NCBI GenBank assembly: GCA_002840245.1
Contig: PHAA01000030.1
Span: 1 to 63,599, forward strand
Direction: 5' to 3'
From: Firmicutes bacterium HGW-Firmicutes-15
Lineage (GTDB): Bacteria; Bacillota; Syntrophomonadia; Syntrophomonadales; Syntrophomonadaceae
Length of the DNA stretch: 63,599 nt
Numbering within the stretch: the stretch's first letter is position 1; every line of letters starts with the position of its first letter. This document shows, piece by piece, positions 25,703 through 36,447 of the stretch. Position numbers and translations under genes: made by a program. The notes under the pieces are model-generated. The model was not told the origin of the DNA and ran no database searches. It saw only the letters and a program-made list of their open reading frames with translations.

Positions 25703-27238
25703 ATGGGAGATAATAATAGGGTGTACCTTTTTGATACTACCCTGCGAGATGGTGAACAGTCGCCGGGAGTTAGCCTGAATGTGGAGGAAAAGCTGGAAAT
25801 AGCTCAACAATTAGCACGCTTGGGTGTAGATGTAATTGAAGCTGGATTTCCTATTGCTTCGCCAGGAGACTTTCAGGCGGTAAAAAACATCGCTAAAAAG
25901 GTAAAAGGACCAATTATTGCGGGATTATGCCGAGCTACAAGGAAGGACATCGATCGGGGTTGGGAAGCATTGCAGTTTGCAGAAAGTCCCCGGATCCATA
26001 CTTTTCTGGCCACCTCGGACATTCATCTGAAGCATAAACTGCAAATAAGCAGGGAAGCGGCTCTGGAGCAGGCGATCGACGCAGTCAAATATGCTAAAAA
26101 ATTCTGTCCGGATGTAGAATTCTCAGCTGAAGATGCTTCTCGTAGTGATCTGGATTATCTGGCTAAAGTTGTAGAGGAAGTCATCGCTGCCGGAGCCAAT
26201 GTGGTAAATTTGCCAGATACCGTGGGCTATGCGGTTCCCGAAGATTATGGAAATTTCATCCGCAGCATTATGGAACGGGTGCCCAACATTCACCAGGCTA
26301 TAATCAGTGTACACTGCCATGATGACTTAGGTATGGCGGTGGCCAATTCCTTATCAGGGGTGGTAAACGGTGCCAGACAGATTGAATGTGCGGTTAACGG
26401 GATAGGCGAACGAGCCGGTAATGCTTCCCTGGAAGAGATTATCATGGCCTTATATACCCGGAAACCATTTTATAATAAAAATATTAATATCACCTATCAG
26501 GAAATTTATCGTACCAGCAGGTTGGTAAGCGGTCTGACTGGGATGATGATACAGCCCAACAAGGCTATTGTAGGCAGCAACGCATTTGCTCATGAAGCAG
26601 GTATTCACCAGGATGGGATGTTAAAAGATAGAAGTACCTATGAAATAATGAGCCCGGAACTGGTGGGCGTTAATCGAAGCAACTTGGTACTGGGCAAGCA
26701 CTCGGGCCGCCATGCTTTTAAAGACCGTTTGCAGGAACTTGGTTACATTTTGAGCGAAGAGGATTTGGGAAAAGCCTTTGCTGGTTTTAAAGAGATTGCC
26801 GATAAGAAAAAAGAAATTAATGATGAGGACCTGGAAGCTCTAGTAAAAGACCGGGCTAAATCCGTTCCTGAACGATTTAGCCTGCAGTATATGCACATAT
26901 CCTGCGGAACCAGCGTGATTCCTACTGCTACGGTAAAGCTGGCGATTGAGGATAAGTTTTTTGAAGCTGCAGCTACCGGGGTAGGCCCAGTGGAAGCGGC
27001 CTGCCGTGCAGTAGACCGGATTACCGACATCTATGGTAAAATGATTGAATATAAATTGCATGCTGTTTCGGCCGGAAAAGATGCTCTAGGAGAAGTTGAT
27101 TCGAAAATTCAAATAGAGGAAAAGGTTTATAATGGACGGGGTTTAAGTACGGATATAATTGAAGCTAGTGTAAAATCTTACATTAATGCTATAAACAAGT
27201 ATTACTATGAGAAGACCCTCAGCAGCCAGGAGATTTAG
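25703..27238 (+). CDS. leuA: 2-Isopropylmalate synthase
   Basis: 511 residues. First step of leucine synthesis: acetyl-CoA plus 2-ketoisovalerate. The HMGL-like TIM barrel has [17 protein letters not shown] at the N-terminus, the metal-site region [16 protein letters not shown], and a C-terminal LeuA allosteric domain (about 390-505) for leucine feedback. It starts at ATG after ATGGAGG. Full-length bacterial type. Confidence 0.96.
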   Translation: MGDNNRVYLFDTTLRDGEQSPGVSLNVEEKLEIAQQLARLGVDVIEAGFPIASPGDFQAVKNIAKKVKGPIIAGLCRATRKDIDRGWEALQFAESPRIHTFLATSDIHLKHKLQISREAALEQAIDAVKYAKKFCPDVEFSAEDASRSDLDYLAKVVEEVIAAGANVVNLPDTVGYAVPEDYGNFIRSIMERVPNIHQAIISVHCHDDLGMAVANSLSGVVNGARQIECAVNGIGERAGNASLEEIIMALYTRKPFYNKNINITYQEIYRTSRLVSGLTGMMIQPNKAIVGSNAFAHEAGIHQDGMLKDRSTYEIMSPELVGVNRSNLVLGKHSGRHAFKDRLQELGYILSEEDLGKAFAGFKEIADKKKEINDEDLEALVKDRAKSVPERFSLQYMHISCGTSVIPTATVKLAIEDKFFEAAATGVGPVEAACRAVDRITDIYGKMIEYKLHAVSAGKDALGEVDSKIQIEEKVYNGRGLSTDIIEASVKSYINAINKYYYEKTLSSQEI

Positions 27239-27273
27239 ATAACAAATTAATATGGATTAACGGAGGAACAATT

Positions 27274-28536
27274 ATGGGAATGACTATCAGCCAGAAAATA
27301 CTGGCTGCACATACCAATAGGGATTTCATAGAAGCAGGAGAGTTAATCAATTGTAAACTGGATGTGGTTCTCGGTAATGACGTGACGGCTCCTGTTGCCA
27401 TAGCTGAGTTTCACAAATTGGGTTTAAAAAAGGTCTTTGACCAGGATAGCGTCGTACTGGTTCCCGACCATTTTACGCCCAACAAGGATATAAAATCAGC
27501 TGAGCAATGCAAAATAATGCGTGAATTTGCAAAGGAATATAGCATTAAAAACTATTTTGAAATTGGCCAAATGGGCATAGAGCACTGCCTGCTGCCTGAA
27601 AAGGGATTAGTGGGTCCAGGGGATCTAATCATTGGTGCTGATTCTCATACCTGCACCTATGGCGCCCTAGGGGCCTTTGCAACTGGAGTTGGTTCTACTG
27701 ATATGGCTGCAGCTATGGCTACCGGGGAAGCCTGGTTTAAAGTACCTGAAAGCATTAAATTTATTTATAAAGGCAAAACCCCTCGGTGGGTAGGCGGAAA
27801 AGATTTTATCCTGCATGCCATTGGCGATATTGGGGTTGATGGTGCCCGCTATATGTCCATGGAATTTACCGGAGAGGCCATTAGTTCACTTTCCATGGAT
27901 AACCGTTTTTCTATGGCCAACATGGCGATAGAGGCGGGAGCTAAGAACGGAATTATTGCGGCGGATGATATAACCATGGACTATATTAAAGGGCGAGTGA
28001 AGAGACCCTACAAAGTTTATCATTCCGACCCTGATGCGGTTTATGCGCGAACGATTGAATACGATGTATCTTCAATGGAGCCAGTGGTGGCTTTCCCCCA
28101 TTTGCCAGAGAACACCCGACCGGTAAGTCAGGCAACTGATGTATTTATTGATCAGGTAGTGATCGGGTCCTGCACCAATGGGCGTATTGAGGATCTGGAA
28201 GCAGCTGCTTCCATCTTGAAGGGACATAAGGTTCATTCTGAAATTAGAGTTATTATCCTGCCCGGAACTCAGGCTATATACCTGGAAGCCATGCGCAGAG
28301 GATTTGTGGAGATATTCATCGAAGCGGGAGCAATTGTCAGTACCCCTACCTGTGGTCCTTGCTTAGGTGGACACATGGGGATACTAGCCAAAGGGGAGAA
28401 GGCTCTGGCTACTACCAATCGCAATTTTGTAGGCAGGATGGGTCATCCCGAGAGTGAGGTCTATCTCTGCAACCCGGCTGTAGCCGCTGCCAGTGCTATA
28501 AAAGGCAAAATAACTCCGCCATGGGAGGTGTTATAA
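27274..28536 (+). CDS. leuC: 3-Isopropylmalate dehydratase, large subunit
   Basis: 420 residues of the shorter (archaeal/Clostridia-type) LeuC. With LeuD it isomerises 2- to 3-isopropylmalate using a 4Fe-4S cluster; cysteine ligands are seen in GSCTNGR and PTCGPCLGG. The gene before is leuA; leuD starts one base after its stop, so expression is coupled. This form is sometimes shared with (R)-citramalate isomerisation, which would suit the cimA gene downstream (inference). Confidence 0.95.
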   Translation: MGMTISQKILAAHTNRDFIEAGELINCKLDVVLGNDVTAPVAIAEFHKLGLKKVFDQDSVVLVPDHFTPNKDIKSAEQCKIMREFAKEYSIKNYFEIGQMGIEHCLLPEKGLVGPGDLIIGADSHTCTYGALGAFATGVGSTDMAAAMATGEAWFKVPESIKFIYKGKTPRWVGGKDFILHAIGDIGVDGARYMSMEFTGEAISSLSMDNRFSMANMAIEAGAKNGIIAADDITMDYIKGRVKRPYKVYHSDPDAVYARTIEYDVSSMEPVVAFPHLPENTRPVSQATDVFIDQVVIGSCTNGRIEDLEAAASILKGHKVHSEIRVIILPGTQAIYLEAMRRGFVEIFIEAGAIVSTPTCGPCLGGHMGILAKGEKALATTNRNFVGRMGHPESEVYLCNPAVAAASAIKGKITPPWEVL

Positions 28537-28537
28537 T

Positions 28538-29029
28538 ATGAGGTTTACAGGTAAGGTTTATAAGTTTGGTAATAATATAGATACAGATGCCATAATACCG
28601 GCGCGTTACTTAAATACTTTTGATCCGCAGGAACTCGCCCGCCATTGTATGGAAGATGCGGATGCGGATTTTCCCAATAAGGTTAAGCCCGGAGATATAA
28701 TTGTGGCTGAGAAGAATTTTGGCTGTGGCAGTTCCCGTGAACATGCGCCGATTGCTATTATAGGGGCAGGGGTATCGTGCGTAATCGCTCACTCATTTGC
28801 CCGTATATTTTACCGTAACGCTATAAACACCGGACTGCCCATACTTGAGTCTCCCGAAGCAGCCGAAGCGATAAATGAAGGTGATGAACTGGAAGTGGAA
28901 CTGGAAACAGGGAGGATTCACAATCTTAGGACTGGGGAAATATATCAGGCCGCGCCTTTCCCTGATTTCATGCAAGGGATCATTGCTAAGGGCGGATTGA
29001 TAAATTATGTGAAAGATAAGGAGCAATAG
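28538..29029 (+). CDS. leuD: 3-Isopropylmalate dehydratase, small subunit
   Basis: 163 residues, short LeuD form. The swivelling domain has [15 protein letters not shown] and the [12 protein letters not shown] active-site loop. It partners LeuC, and may also accept citramalate. The start is immediately after leuC with GGGAGGTG inside the end of leuC; leuB follows after one base. Confidence 0.96.
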   Translation: MRFTGKVYKFGNNIDTDAIIPARYLNTFDPQELARHCMEDADADFPNKVKPGDIIVAEKNFGCGSSREHAPIAIIGAGVSCVIAHSFARIFYRNAINTGLPILESPEAAEAINEGDELEVELETGRIHNLRTGEIYQAAPFPDFMQGIIAKGGLINYVKDKEQ

Positions 29030-29030
29030 C

Positions 29031-30107
29031 ATGTATAAAATTGCAGTACTACCTGGTGATGGAATTGGTGTGGAAATCGTACCAGAGGCTATAAAAGCGC
29101 TGCAGGCAATTGGAGAAAAATTTGGCCATGAGTTTCAATTTACCGAAGCGTTGATTGGCGGAGCAGCTTATGATGCGGTAGGTCATCCTCTGCCAGAAAG
29201 TACCCTCGCTGCCTGCCGGGAATCAGATGCTGTATTATTAGGTGCTATAGGTGGTCCCAAATGGGAAGAGCTGCCCGTTCATTTACGACCGGAAGTAGGG
29301 GCCTTATTACCCTTGAGAAAGGAACTGGGCTTATATGCCAACCTGCGTCCCTGTATGCTTTTTCCGAGCTTGATACAAGCTTCCACCCTCAAAGAGGAGG
29401 TCATTGCAGGGGTAGATTTAATGGTTATTCGGGAACTGACCGGAGGGCTTTATTTTGGCGAGAAGAGCCGGGAAGCAACTGCTGATGGGGGGCAGAAAGC
29501 CACCGATATACTCAGTTATTCTACCTACGAGATTGAAAGGATTGTGCGTTTTGCTTATGAAACAGCCCGTAAACGCCGCCACAAGCTTTGTTCGGTGGAT
29601 AAGGCCAATGTTATTGAAACCTCTCGGCTATGGAGGGAAACGGTTACTGAATTAGCTAAGGAGTACCCGGATGTTGAGACCAGTCACATGTATGTTGACA
29701 ATTGTTCGATGCAGCTCATTCGTAATCCTAAACAGTTTGATGTAATTGTTACCGAGAATATGTTTGGGGATATATTGACCGATGAAGCTTCAATGCTGAC
29801 CGGATCTATCGGCATGTTACCCAGTGCTTCTATTGGCGGACAGGTTGGCGTATACGAACCTTCTCACGGAAGTGCTCCCGACATCGCCGGGCAGAGTAAG
29901 GCTAATCCCTTGGCCACCATATTGTCAGCCGCTATGATGTTACGGTATTCTTTTAATATGGAAAAGGAAGCCACCGTCATTGAGCAAGCTGTGCATCAAG
30001 TGATGGAGGATGGCTACCGTACCCCGGATCTTATGGAAGCGGGCAAAAATCTAGTTAATACCATTCAGATGGGCGATCTGGTAAAACAGAGCATTTTAAA
30101 AGGTTAA
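29031..30107 (+). CDS. leuB: 3-Isopropylmalate dehydrogenase
   Basis: 358 residues. NAD-dependent oxidative decarboxylation of 3-isopropylmalate (and probably of 3-methylmalate from the citramalate route). Motifs: [18 protein letters not shown], the ELTGGLYFG substrate loop, and the Asp cluster in [29 protein letters not shown] near the cofactor site. Tightly packed after leuD. Confidence 0.97.
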   Translation: MYKIAVLPGDGIGVEIVPEAIKALQAIGEKFGHEFQFTEALIGGAAYDAVGHPLPESTLAACRESDAVLLGAIGGPKWEELPVHLRPEVGALLPLRKELGLYANLRPCMLFPSLIQASTLKEEVIAGVDLMVIRELTGGLYFGEKSREATADGGQKATDILSYSTYEIERIVRFAYETARKRRHKLCSVDKANVIETSRLWRETVTELAKEYPDVETSHMYVDNCSMQLIRNPKQFDVIVTENMFGDILTDEASMLTGSIGMLPSASIGGQVGVYEPSHGSAPDIAGQSKANPLATILSAAMMLRYSFNMEKEATVIEQAVHQVMEDGYRTPDLMEAGKNLVNTIQMGDLVKQSILKG

Positions 30108-30136
30108 TTGGAGGGTTTAACATTGGGGATTTAAAG

Positions 30137-31705
30137 TTGGATGTTTTAATATATGATACTACCCTGAGAGATGGCTCTCAGGGGGAAGGTATTTCCTTAT
30201 CCGTGGATGACAAAGTGAAAATTGCCAGGAAACTTGATTACCTGGGAGTTTCCTACATAGAGGGAGGTTGGCCGGGCAGCAATCCTAAAGATTTAGATTT
30301 CTTTAGGCAGATGAAAAAATACGATTTAGAGCATGCTCGCCTAGCCGCCTTTTGTTCTACCCGTAAACCAGGGGTTAATGTCACTCAGGACAACAATATC
30401 ACTGCGGTCTTGGCGGCAGAGGTTCCTGTGGCCACGATTGTTGGCAAGGCGTGGGATTTCCATGTCCTTAAAGCTTTGGAAATAAGCCTGGAGGAGAATC
30501 TGAAGATGGTGCGTGAGACAGTTGCCTATCTGAAAGATCGTGGTCTAGAGGTTGCTTTCGATGCCGAGCACTTTTTTGATGGCTTTAAGAACAATGCCGA
30601 TTATGCAATGCAGGTTTTAGCCGCTGCTGCCGGGGCAGGAGCTGATTGGGTAGTTCTTTGTGATACCAATGGCGGGTCTTTGCCATGGGAGTTGGATGAG
30701 GTCATTGCTAAAGTGCAAAAAGTGATAAAAACTCCGCTGGGTATTCATGCCCACAATGATGTGGGTTGTGCCGTCAGCAATTCATTGATGGCTGTGCGAA
30801 GAGGTGTTACCCAGATACAGGGTACGATCAATAATTATGGGGAACGGTGTGGAAATGCTGACATCTGTTCGATAATACCCAATTTAGAACTGAAAATGAA
30901 TAAGCGATGTCTTCCATCTGGTAAGCTTAAGCGCCTGACAGAGGTGTCGCATTTTATCAATGAAATAGCGAACATGCCCAGCCCTAATAATCAGCCTTTT
31001 GTTGGTTACGGTGCTTTTGCCCATAAGGGAGGCATTCATGTAAGTGCACTCATGAAAGATCCTCTTACCTATGAGCATATTAACCCTGAAGAAGTCGGCA
31101 ATCATCGCCGGGTTCTGGTATCTGAGTTATCGGGGGTTTCTAACCTGCTCTACAAAGCCAAGGAGTTCAATCTGGATGTGAATACCTACGATGCTGAAAC
31201 TCGCAAGGTAATCAAGCAGATCAAAGAACTAGAAAGCGAAGGTTTTCAGTTTGAAGGGGCTGATGCTTCACTAGAACTGCTGCTACGTAAGGCCTTTGGA
31301 CAGTTTGATGACTTTTTCCAGCTCAAGAACCTGAAAATTATATTAGAAAAGAATGAAGACAGCGAATTTATCGCAGAAGCGGTCATTAAGGTTGAGGTAG
31401 GGGATAAGACCTTTCACACTGCCGCCGAAGGAGATGGCCCGGTCAATGCCCTGGATAACTCGTTGCGTAAGGCCCTAACCGAAGTATACCCTGAGATTAG
31501 CGAGATGCATCTCACTGATTATAAGGTGAGGGTATTAGACGGGAAACAGGGAACCGCTGCTCGGGTAAGGGTACTGGTGGAATCGTCCAACGAGGCAGAA
31601 AAGTGGAGCACCGTAGGCGTGTCCGAGAATATCATAGAAGCCTCCTGGCAGGCTATGGTAGATAGTATCAATTATATGCTGATGAAGAAAAGGCTGAACC
31701 AGTAA
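30137..31705 (+). CDS. cimA: (R)-Citramalate synthase
   Basis: 522 residues. Condenses acetyl-CoA and pyruvate to citramalate, giving 2-ketobutyrate for isoleucine without threonine deaminase. It begins LIYDTTLRDGSQGEGISLSV; the long insert and FDAEHFFDGFKNN motif mark the CimA branch rather than LeuA, and a C-terminal LeuA-dimer regulatory domain is present (about 400-518). The start is uncertain. TTG 30137 has only a weak GGGGA upstream, while the strong GGAGGG at 30110-30115 is ideally placed for an in-frame ATT at 30122. It closes the branched-chain cluster and is followed by a terminator. Confidence 0.93.
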   Translation: MDVLIYDTTLRDGSQGEGISLSVDDKVKIARKLDYLGVSYIEGGWPGSNPKDLDFFRQMKKYDLEHARLAAFCSTRKPGVNVTQDNNITAVLAAEVPVATIVGKAWDFHVLKALEISLEENLKMVRETVAYLKDRGLEVAFDAEHFFDGFKNNADYAMQVLAAAAGAGADWVVLCDTNGGSLPWELDEVIAKVQKVIKTPLGIHAHNDVGCAVSNSLMAVRRGVTQIQGTINNYGERCGNADICSIIPNLELKMNKRCLPSGKLKRLTEVSHFINEIANMPSPNNQPFVGYGAFAHKGGIHVSALMKDPLTYEHINPEEVGNHRRVLVSELSGVSNLLYKAKEFNLDVNTYDAETRKVIKQIKELESEGFQFEGADASLELLLRKAFGQFDDFFQLKNLKIILEKNEDSEFIAEAVIKVEVGDKTFHTAAEGDGPVNALDNSLRKALTEVYPEISEMHLTDYKVRVLDGKQGTAARVRVLVESSNEAEKWSTVGVSENIIEASWQAMVDSINYMLMKKRLNQ

Positions 31706-31782
31706 GCACTGCAAATTCATTAATAGACCCTGACCTTAACTTAAACCACCTCTGCAGCTATCAGATATGCTCCCTTCAGAGT

Positions 31783-31812
31783 AGACAGTGAAAAAACAGA
31801 CTGTCTTTTTGA
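31783..31812 (+). terminator. Terminator of ilv-leu-cimA cluster
   Basis: AGACAGT (31783-31789) / ACTGTCT (31800-31806) followed by TTTT. Flanked by TGCTCCCTTCA and TGAAGGGGGGCA, which can add an outer stem. Confidence 0.75.
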
Positions 31813-31854
31813 AGGGGGGCATCATTTTGCATACTAAATTTTGATTTTACAGCA

Positions 31855-32082
31855 CTATTCAACTTCAATCTTAGTCTCCCTAATATGTCTTGGCTCCAAA
31901 ACCTCTGCATAATTACCATATGACAGCACATACCCATAAAACCATTCATCCTCGGGGAAAGTTGCGGTTACAATAAAGCTTCCGTCTGAGTGGTAAAACT
32001 GGTAGGTGTGAACCGTAATTTGTTTGATTTGGATAAAAGGTGCTTTGTGGCAGGACGCCAGGGCACGTTTTTGTTGTGTCAT
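31855..32082 (-). pseudogene. Remnant of a WYL-domain transcriptional regulator
   Basis: A 75-residue frame whose second half, FYHSDGSFIVTATFPEDEWF and YGYVLSYGNYAEVLEPRHIR, matches the C-terminal end of WYL (YafY-type) regulators. The DNA-binding N-terminus and most of the WYL core are absent; no upstream reading frame in 32083-32219 restores it, and no ribosome binding site is seen. Most likely a decayed gene at the edge of the accessory patch. Confidence 0.6.
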
Positions 32083-32219
32083 TATGCCCTTTTGACGATG
32101 TTAAAGCACACACCAGTCATACGTGATATTTGCCTGAGGCTCAATCTTTCAATCAATTTAAGCTGATAAAAGCATTGTAATTGCGATCCGATTTGGAGAT
32201 TTCCTGTAATAGCGATGTA

Positions 32220-32600
32220 TTACAAAAGCAGCCCTACGCTTTCAATCATTTGAGCCAGTGAAACTAGTAATGTTGACACAAGAAGGGCCTTGGAAAAGTT
32301 AGTATTGAACTCCGGTCTTCCCTTTCTAAGATGATAGAAATGAAAGAAAAAAGCGAATAAGCCACCTGCACTCACTAGCATTGATATGAGGATACCCCAT
32401 ATACTTGAATCATGAACCAGTACTAAACCATAAAGAATGATGAAGAGCAGCGGGATATGAAAGGTTAAGAAACCATTAATCCCGCCTTTCTGCATAGGTG
32501 GAAAGAGATTCCATTCCTGCCAGTAGGCTGAATCGATTTCGTGATCGATTAGCAGGACAGCATTAAGCAGAGATAAGTAGAATAATACTTGGTAGCTCAT
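32220..32600 (-). CDS. Small four-helix membrane protein (DUF6713-like)
   Basis: 126 residues with about four hydrophobic segments: SYQVLFYLSLLNAVLLIDHE, FHIPLLFIILYGLVLVH, WGILISMLVSAGGLFAFFFH and ALLVSTLLVSLAQMIESVG. The start at 32600 has CGGAGGCGG upstream; a longer frame to 32645 would overlap the tetR stop. It appears co-transcribed with the TetR gene just upstream. It resembles small DUF6713-type membrane proteins; the function is unknown. Confidence 0.65.
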   Translation of the reverse strand: MSYQVLFYLSLLNAVLLIDHEIDSAYWQEWNLFPPMQKGGINGFLTFHIPLLFIILYGLVLVHDSSIWGILISMLVSAGGLFAFFFHFYHLRKGRPEFNTNFSKALLVSTLLVSLAQMIESVGLLL

Positions 32601-32625
32601 AGGTATCCGCCTCCGTTCATAATTT

Positions 32626-33204
32626 CTAAGTAGTTTTCGGTTCATTTATTATCCCTTTTAGAAGATAATCTGCCAGCATCTTCAAATCCTCCTTTATTGA
32701 GTCGGGATGTGCATATTTCAAAAAGTGTAGGGTATAGGCGTTGAAAATACGTATTAAAAGGGCGATGTCTACATCCTGTCTAAAATATTGGATGCTCTTA
32801 CCTCTTTCCAAGAAGACGGAAATTGAGTTGAAATAACGGTTTTGGGCTTGTGAGAACTCTTCTTCAATAGCCGGATATTCAAGTAGAACTGTTTTGACGT
32901 TTTCCATGGATAGGCGAGAGGCAAACTCAGCAAATTGCACTATAACCTCCAGAAATAAATCTGGGTAACTTCTATCTGCGTGAGAAATGCGCTCAATGGT
33001 ATTTTGATATTCTAAGATTCCGTCAATAAGAATCTCTTTGATTAATTGCTCTTTGGAGGAAAACATCCTATAGAGGGTATCTTTGGACATCCCGGTTTTG
33101 GCGGCCAGCATGGCCATATTCCAACCTTTAACACCTTGTAGAATAATGAAATTATGTCCTTCTTTTTTAACTCGTTCAATAATGGATTGATTGTTAATTT
33201 TCAC
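32626..33204 (-). CDS. TetR/AcrR family transcriptional regulator
   Basis: About 192 residues from GTG 33204 (GAAGGG upstream), giving normal TetR length. The frame stays open upstream to 33384, but those 60 residues do not look like a TetR N-terminus. The helix-turn-helix is at about residues 20-55 (MAMLAAKTGMSKDTLYRMFS, SKEQLIKEIL). The C-terminal ligand domain is all helical. It probably controls the membrane-protein gene downstream and perhaps itself; the ligand is unknown. Confidence 0.8.
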   Translation of the reverse strand: MKINNQSIIERVKKEGHNFIILQGVKGWNMAMLAAKTGMSKDTLYRMFSSKEQLIKEILIDGILEYQNTIERISHADRSYPDLFLEVIVQFAEFASRLSMENVKTVLLEYPAIEEEFSQAQNRYFNSISVFLERGKSIQYFRQDVDIALLIRIFNAYTLHFLKYAHPDSIKEDLKMLADYLLKGIINEPKTT

Positions 33205-33436
33205 AATACCATACCCTTCGTACCAAAGATGATCGACTAGTTTGATTTTATGGTAATAAATTGCATTTGTCAATCCTGCTTCATAAATTTTCGGAATGCC
33301 GGGACGGACTTCTGTGCTTATATTACAGTTGAATACTCTCCTTATGAGAATAAATAATGAAACAATGGATATTATAATATACATAATTATTGATTAAAAG
33401 GTTGTTGCATTATATAATTACCTTGAGGTGATGTCG

Positions 33437-34900
33437 ATGGCGATGTTTTCAGATGAAAAATTACTCAATTTGTTAATCCAATATAATCCATGGTGGCGAG
33501 GAATACCAATGGCTGAAAGCTATGCTCCGCCCAAGCGACGTTTTGCGTTTTACGAAGCGCATAGAACATTGTTTCATAGTGATTTAAGACGTTTTGTTGT
33601 ACTAAGTGGCGCTCGTAGAGTTGGCAAAACTACTATAATGTATCAATTAATATCTGAACTACTGTCTCATGGCGTGGCCCCTCGCAATATCGTCTATCTT
33701 TCTTTTGACAACCCAATATTAAAGCTGGGTGGCTTCGAAGGTGTTCTTAGAGCATATGAAAATGCATATCCAACTGACGGAAAGATTTATTTCTTTTTTG
33801 ATGAAGTCCAGTACGCAGAAGATTGGGAACGTTGGGTAAAAGTTTTATACGATACACGTCCTAATCTAAGATTGGTAGCTACTGGTTCAGCAAGTCCGGT
33901 TTTAGAAAAAGGTTCAGCAGATAGTGGTGTTGGGCGTTGGAACGTCTTGAGAATACCCACCTTGTCTTTTCATGAATACTGCGAATTATTACAGCTGCCG
34001 CAAAGACCGGATTTACCCTCTGGAATTAGACCAACCCAGTTATATAAGATGGATAAGGCTGATTTAAGCGATTTAATGAATCGGTTTGCGCCTTTGCAGC
34101 AACATTTTAATAGATATCTAACCGTGGGAGGCTTTCCTGAGCTTGCTTTATCTAAGGACGATTATGGAGCTCAGCGTATGCTTAGGGAGGATGTTGTTGA
34201 TAAGGTTATTAAAAGAGATGTTTTATCCTTGTTTAATGTTCGTAACCCACTGCAATTGGAAAAAGTGTTTTTATATTTATGCATGAATTCCTCAAGCATT
34301 ATCAACGTTACAGCGATGTGCAAAGAGTTAGACAATATGAATAAGTCAACGATCACTAATTATATTCAGTTTCTTAAAGAATCTAACTTAATATATATAA
34401 GTGATCCAATCGGAGTTGATGGTAAAGGCATACTCAAAGGCAGGTCAAAAATATATGTAGCAGATGCGGCAATCAGGAATGCTGTACTTATGTTAGAGGA
34501 TGTTATAACTAACCCGGAGGAAATGGGTATAATGGTGGAAACTGCGGTTTATAAGCATATTGCAGCTTTTTACTATACTTCTAATGCACAGGTTGGCTAT
34601 TATCGCAGGGTTAAGGAAAATGAAAAGGAAATTGATATTGTAGTAGAAATACCACAAGGTAGAATATTGTGCGAGGTTAAATATAGAGAAAACACCCATG
34701 TTAAAGAAAGCGATGCCATTATTGAATTAACTAATGATGAGAAGGCAAAGGTAATGGGTGCGTTATTAATTACGAAAAGGATAGAAGATTACGGAATAAC
34801 TTCTCATAACACAAGAATTCCGGTAATGCGAATTCCGGCGCCTGCTTTTTTATATCTGCTTGGAAACGCAGAAAAAGAAGGATATTCAGCAAAAATGTAA
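33437..34900 (+). CDS. AAA ATPase with DUF4143 domain
   Basis: About 487 residues. The N-terminal P-loop ATPase has Walker A SGARRVGKTT and Walker B KIYFFFDEVQ, then ATGSASPVLEKG (sensor-like). The C-terminal DUF4143 part ends in a PD-(D/E)xK-like nuclease region (EKEIDIVVEI then ILCEVKYRE). Such ATPases are common, mobile, and of unclear function. The start is among GTG 33428, ATG 33431, 33437 and 33443; 33437 gives the best distance from TTGAGGTGA. Its coding is more AT-rich than the flanking biosynthetic genes, hinting at transfer. Confidence 0.8.
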   Translation: MAMFSDEKLLNLLIQYNPWWRGIPMAESYAPPKRRFAFYEAHRTLFHSDLRRFVVLSGARRVGKTTIMYQLISELLSHGVAPRNIVYLSFDNPILKLGGFEGVLRAYENAYPTDGKIYFFFDEVQYAEDWERWVKVLYDTRPNLRLVATGSASPVLEKGSADSGVGRWNVLRIPTLSFHEYCELLQLPQRPDLPSGIRPTQLYKMDKADLSDLMNRFAPLQQHFNRYLTVGGFPELALSKDDYGAQRMLREDVVDKVIKRDVLSLFNVRNPLQLEKVFLYLCMNSSSIINVTAMCKELDNMNKSTITNYIQFLKESNLIYISDPIGVDGKGILKGRSKIYVADAAIRNAVLMLEDVITNPEEMGIMVETAVYKHIAAFYYTSNAQVGYYRRVKENEKEIDIVVEIPQGRILCEVKYRENTHVKESDAIIELTNDEKAKVMGALLITKRIEDYGITSHNTRIPVMRIPAPAFLYLLGNAEKEGYSAKM

Positions 34901-35135
34901 CCCTTACCGATTATTAAAGGTCAGGTTATCCCCGTTGCCACAGAGCACAAGCGGCAAATGGAACTTCCACCCCATTCTACTCAGCCCAAAATCGTCAAAG
35001 AAATGGATTGACGAGTCTAAGACTTGGCATTTGTGAACTATAATAAAAAGACAAAAGCGATTACGTTATTTTCACACCTCTACTGCAAGATACACAAATG
35101 TCAAAACGTAAAACTATCCAGGAGGTGTTTACATA

Positions 35136-36401
35136 ATGAAACGAATATTATCAGCCTTATTGATGGCGCTAATCCTGATTGCTAGCCAATCCCTATTTGC
35201 TCAGGCTCAGGATCAGAAAAACGCTTCAGTGTTAATCGACGGATTATCCTTAAACCTCGAGGTTTTACCTATTATTCAGAACGATCGTATCCTGGTGCCC
35301 TTCAGGGCCATAGCGGAGGACATGAACATAGATGTAAGCTGGGATAATCAAACCCGTGCCGTAAATGCAACTGACGGCAATACAACAGTACGGTTGCAGA
35401 TTGATAATCGGACTGCTTATCGTAATAACACTCCTATGACACTGGATGTTGCACCACAAATAATAGATGGGCGCACCCTGATTCCATTGCGCTTCTTCAG
35501 TGAAACCTTCAACTGTCAGGTGTATTGGAATGATACCATACATCAGGTTAGCATCATCACTCCCCGCCAAGCCATGACGGTTATAGGCTTTTATGCTCTG
35601 GGTGATAGCAAAACCAGCAGCTGGACCAATCTCTTTGGCCATACCTATCCCACTGCCACCGCAGGTAACACTGATGTAATATCTGAACTGGCCTTGGGCT
35701 GGTACAGTATCGATAAACAGGGTAACCTGCTTGACAGAAGCCGTACCGGGTGGCAGCGTCCTGACGGTTGGGAGACGGTATTAAATAGTGCTAAACAGTA
35801 TAAACTGTCGAGCGAAATGGTAATCCATGTGACCGATGGCGATGGTACTATTTCCTTACTGTTAAACGACCCAATAGCCATAACCCGGACGGTAAAAGCT
35901 GTAAGCGAAGAAGCCAAGCACTACAGTGGTGTTAACCTGGATTTCGAGGGTTTAGGCTTTAATGACAGTGGGGAACAGCTCAAACAGGTACAGCAGAGAT
36001 TTACCAGCTTTGTCAAGCTGCTTGATCAAGAGCTGAAGACTAACAGTACTGGACTCACCCTCACCCTGCATGCCCCCAACAGCGCTTATCCCGGTTACGA
36101 CTACCAGGCCCTGGGGCAAATTGCTGACCGTATCATTATCATGGCCTATGACTACGGTTCCAAGCCCGAGCCCGTGAACCTGGTAAAACAGGCCGTTGAA
36201 ATGGCTTGTAAGTCAGTCCCTGCAAATAAACTGATACTGGGCATTTCCGCCCCCAGCGAAACTGCCGAAAGCATAGCCACTAAAGTAGGGATTGCTAAAC
36301 GCTATAATCTGGGCGGTGTAGCGCTATGGAGATTGGGTGTAATAAATGATGGCATGTGGCAGAAATTAAGAGATAGTCTAATCGCAAATCGGCAACAGTA
36401 A
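35136..36401 (+). CDS. Secreted stalk-domain plus GH18-like glycosidase
   Basis: 421 residues. A signal peptide (about 1-25) is followed by a copper-amine-oxidase N-like domain (about 28-140; RILVPFRAIAEDMNIDVSWD, RTLIPLRFFSETFNCQVYWN), a non-catalytic stalk common in spore and surface proteins. Then comes a glycoside hydrolase 18 type barrel (about 148-415), with the catalytic strand GVNLDFEGLG providing D and E of the DxE motif and MAYDYG later. This resembles YaaH/YdhD-type cell-wall or spore glucosaminidases. It starts after GGAGGTG. The gap upstream (34901-35135) has a perfect TATAAT at 35039-35044 but no -35 at proper distance. Confidence 0.82.
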   Translation: MKRILSALLMALILIASQSLFAQAQDQKNASVLIDGLSLNLEVLPIIQNDRILVPFRAIAEDMNIDVSWDNQTRAVNATDGNTTVRLQIDNRTAYRNNTPMTLDVAPQIIDGRTLIPLRFFSETFNCQVYWNDTIHQVSIITPRQAMTVIGFYALGDSKTSSWTNLFGHTYPTATAGNTDVISELALGWYSIDKQGNLLDRSRTGWQRPDGWETVLNSAKQYKLSSEMVIHVTDGDGTISLLLNDPIAITRTVKAVSEEAKHYSGVNLDFEGLGFNDSGEQLKQVQQRFTSFVKLLDQELKTNSTGLTLTLHAPNSAYPGYDYQALGQIADRIIIMAYDYGSKPEPVNLVKQAVEMACKSVPANKLILGISAPSETAESIATKVGIAKRYNLGGVALWRLGVINDGMWQKLRDSLIANRQQ

Positions 36402-36447
36402 ACATTCCAAATATCTATTGCAAACATCGAGCAGCTAGGAGTATATA

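Noticed and set aside
33205-33384. 60 extra N-terminal residues of the TetR protein at 32626-33204
   Set aside because: They do not resemble a TetR start, are hydrophobic at first, and lack a good ribosome binding site; GTG 33204 gives normal length.
35008-35044. TTGACG and TATAAT before the GH18-like gene as a promoter
   Set aside because: The spacer is 25 bases, too long for sigma-A. The TATAAT may still be used, but the pair is not a promoter.
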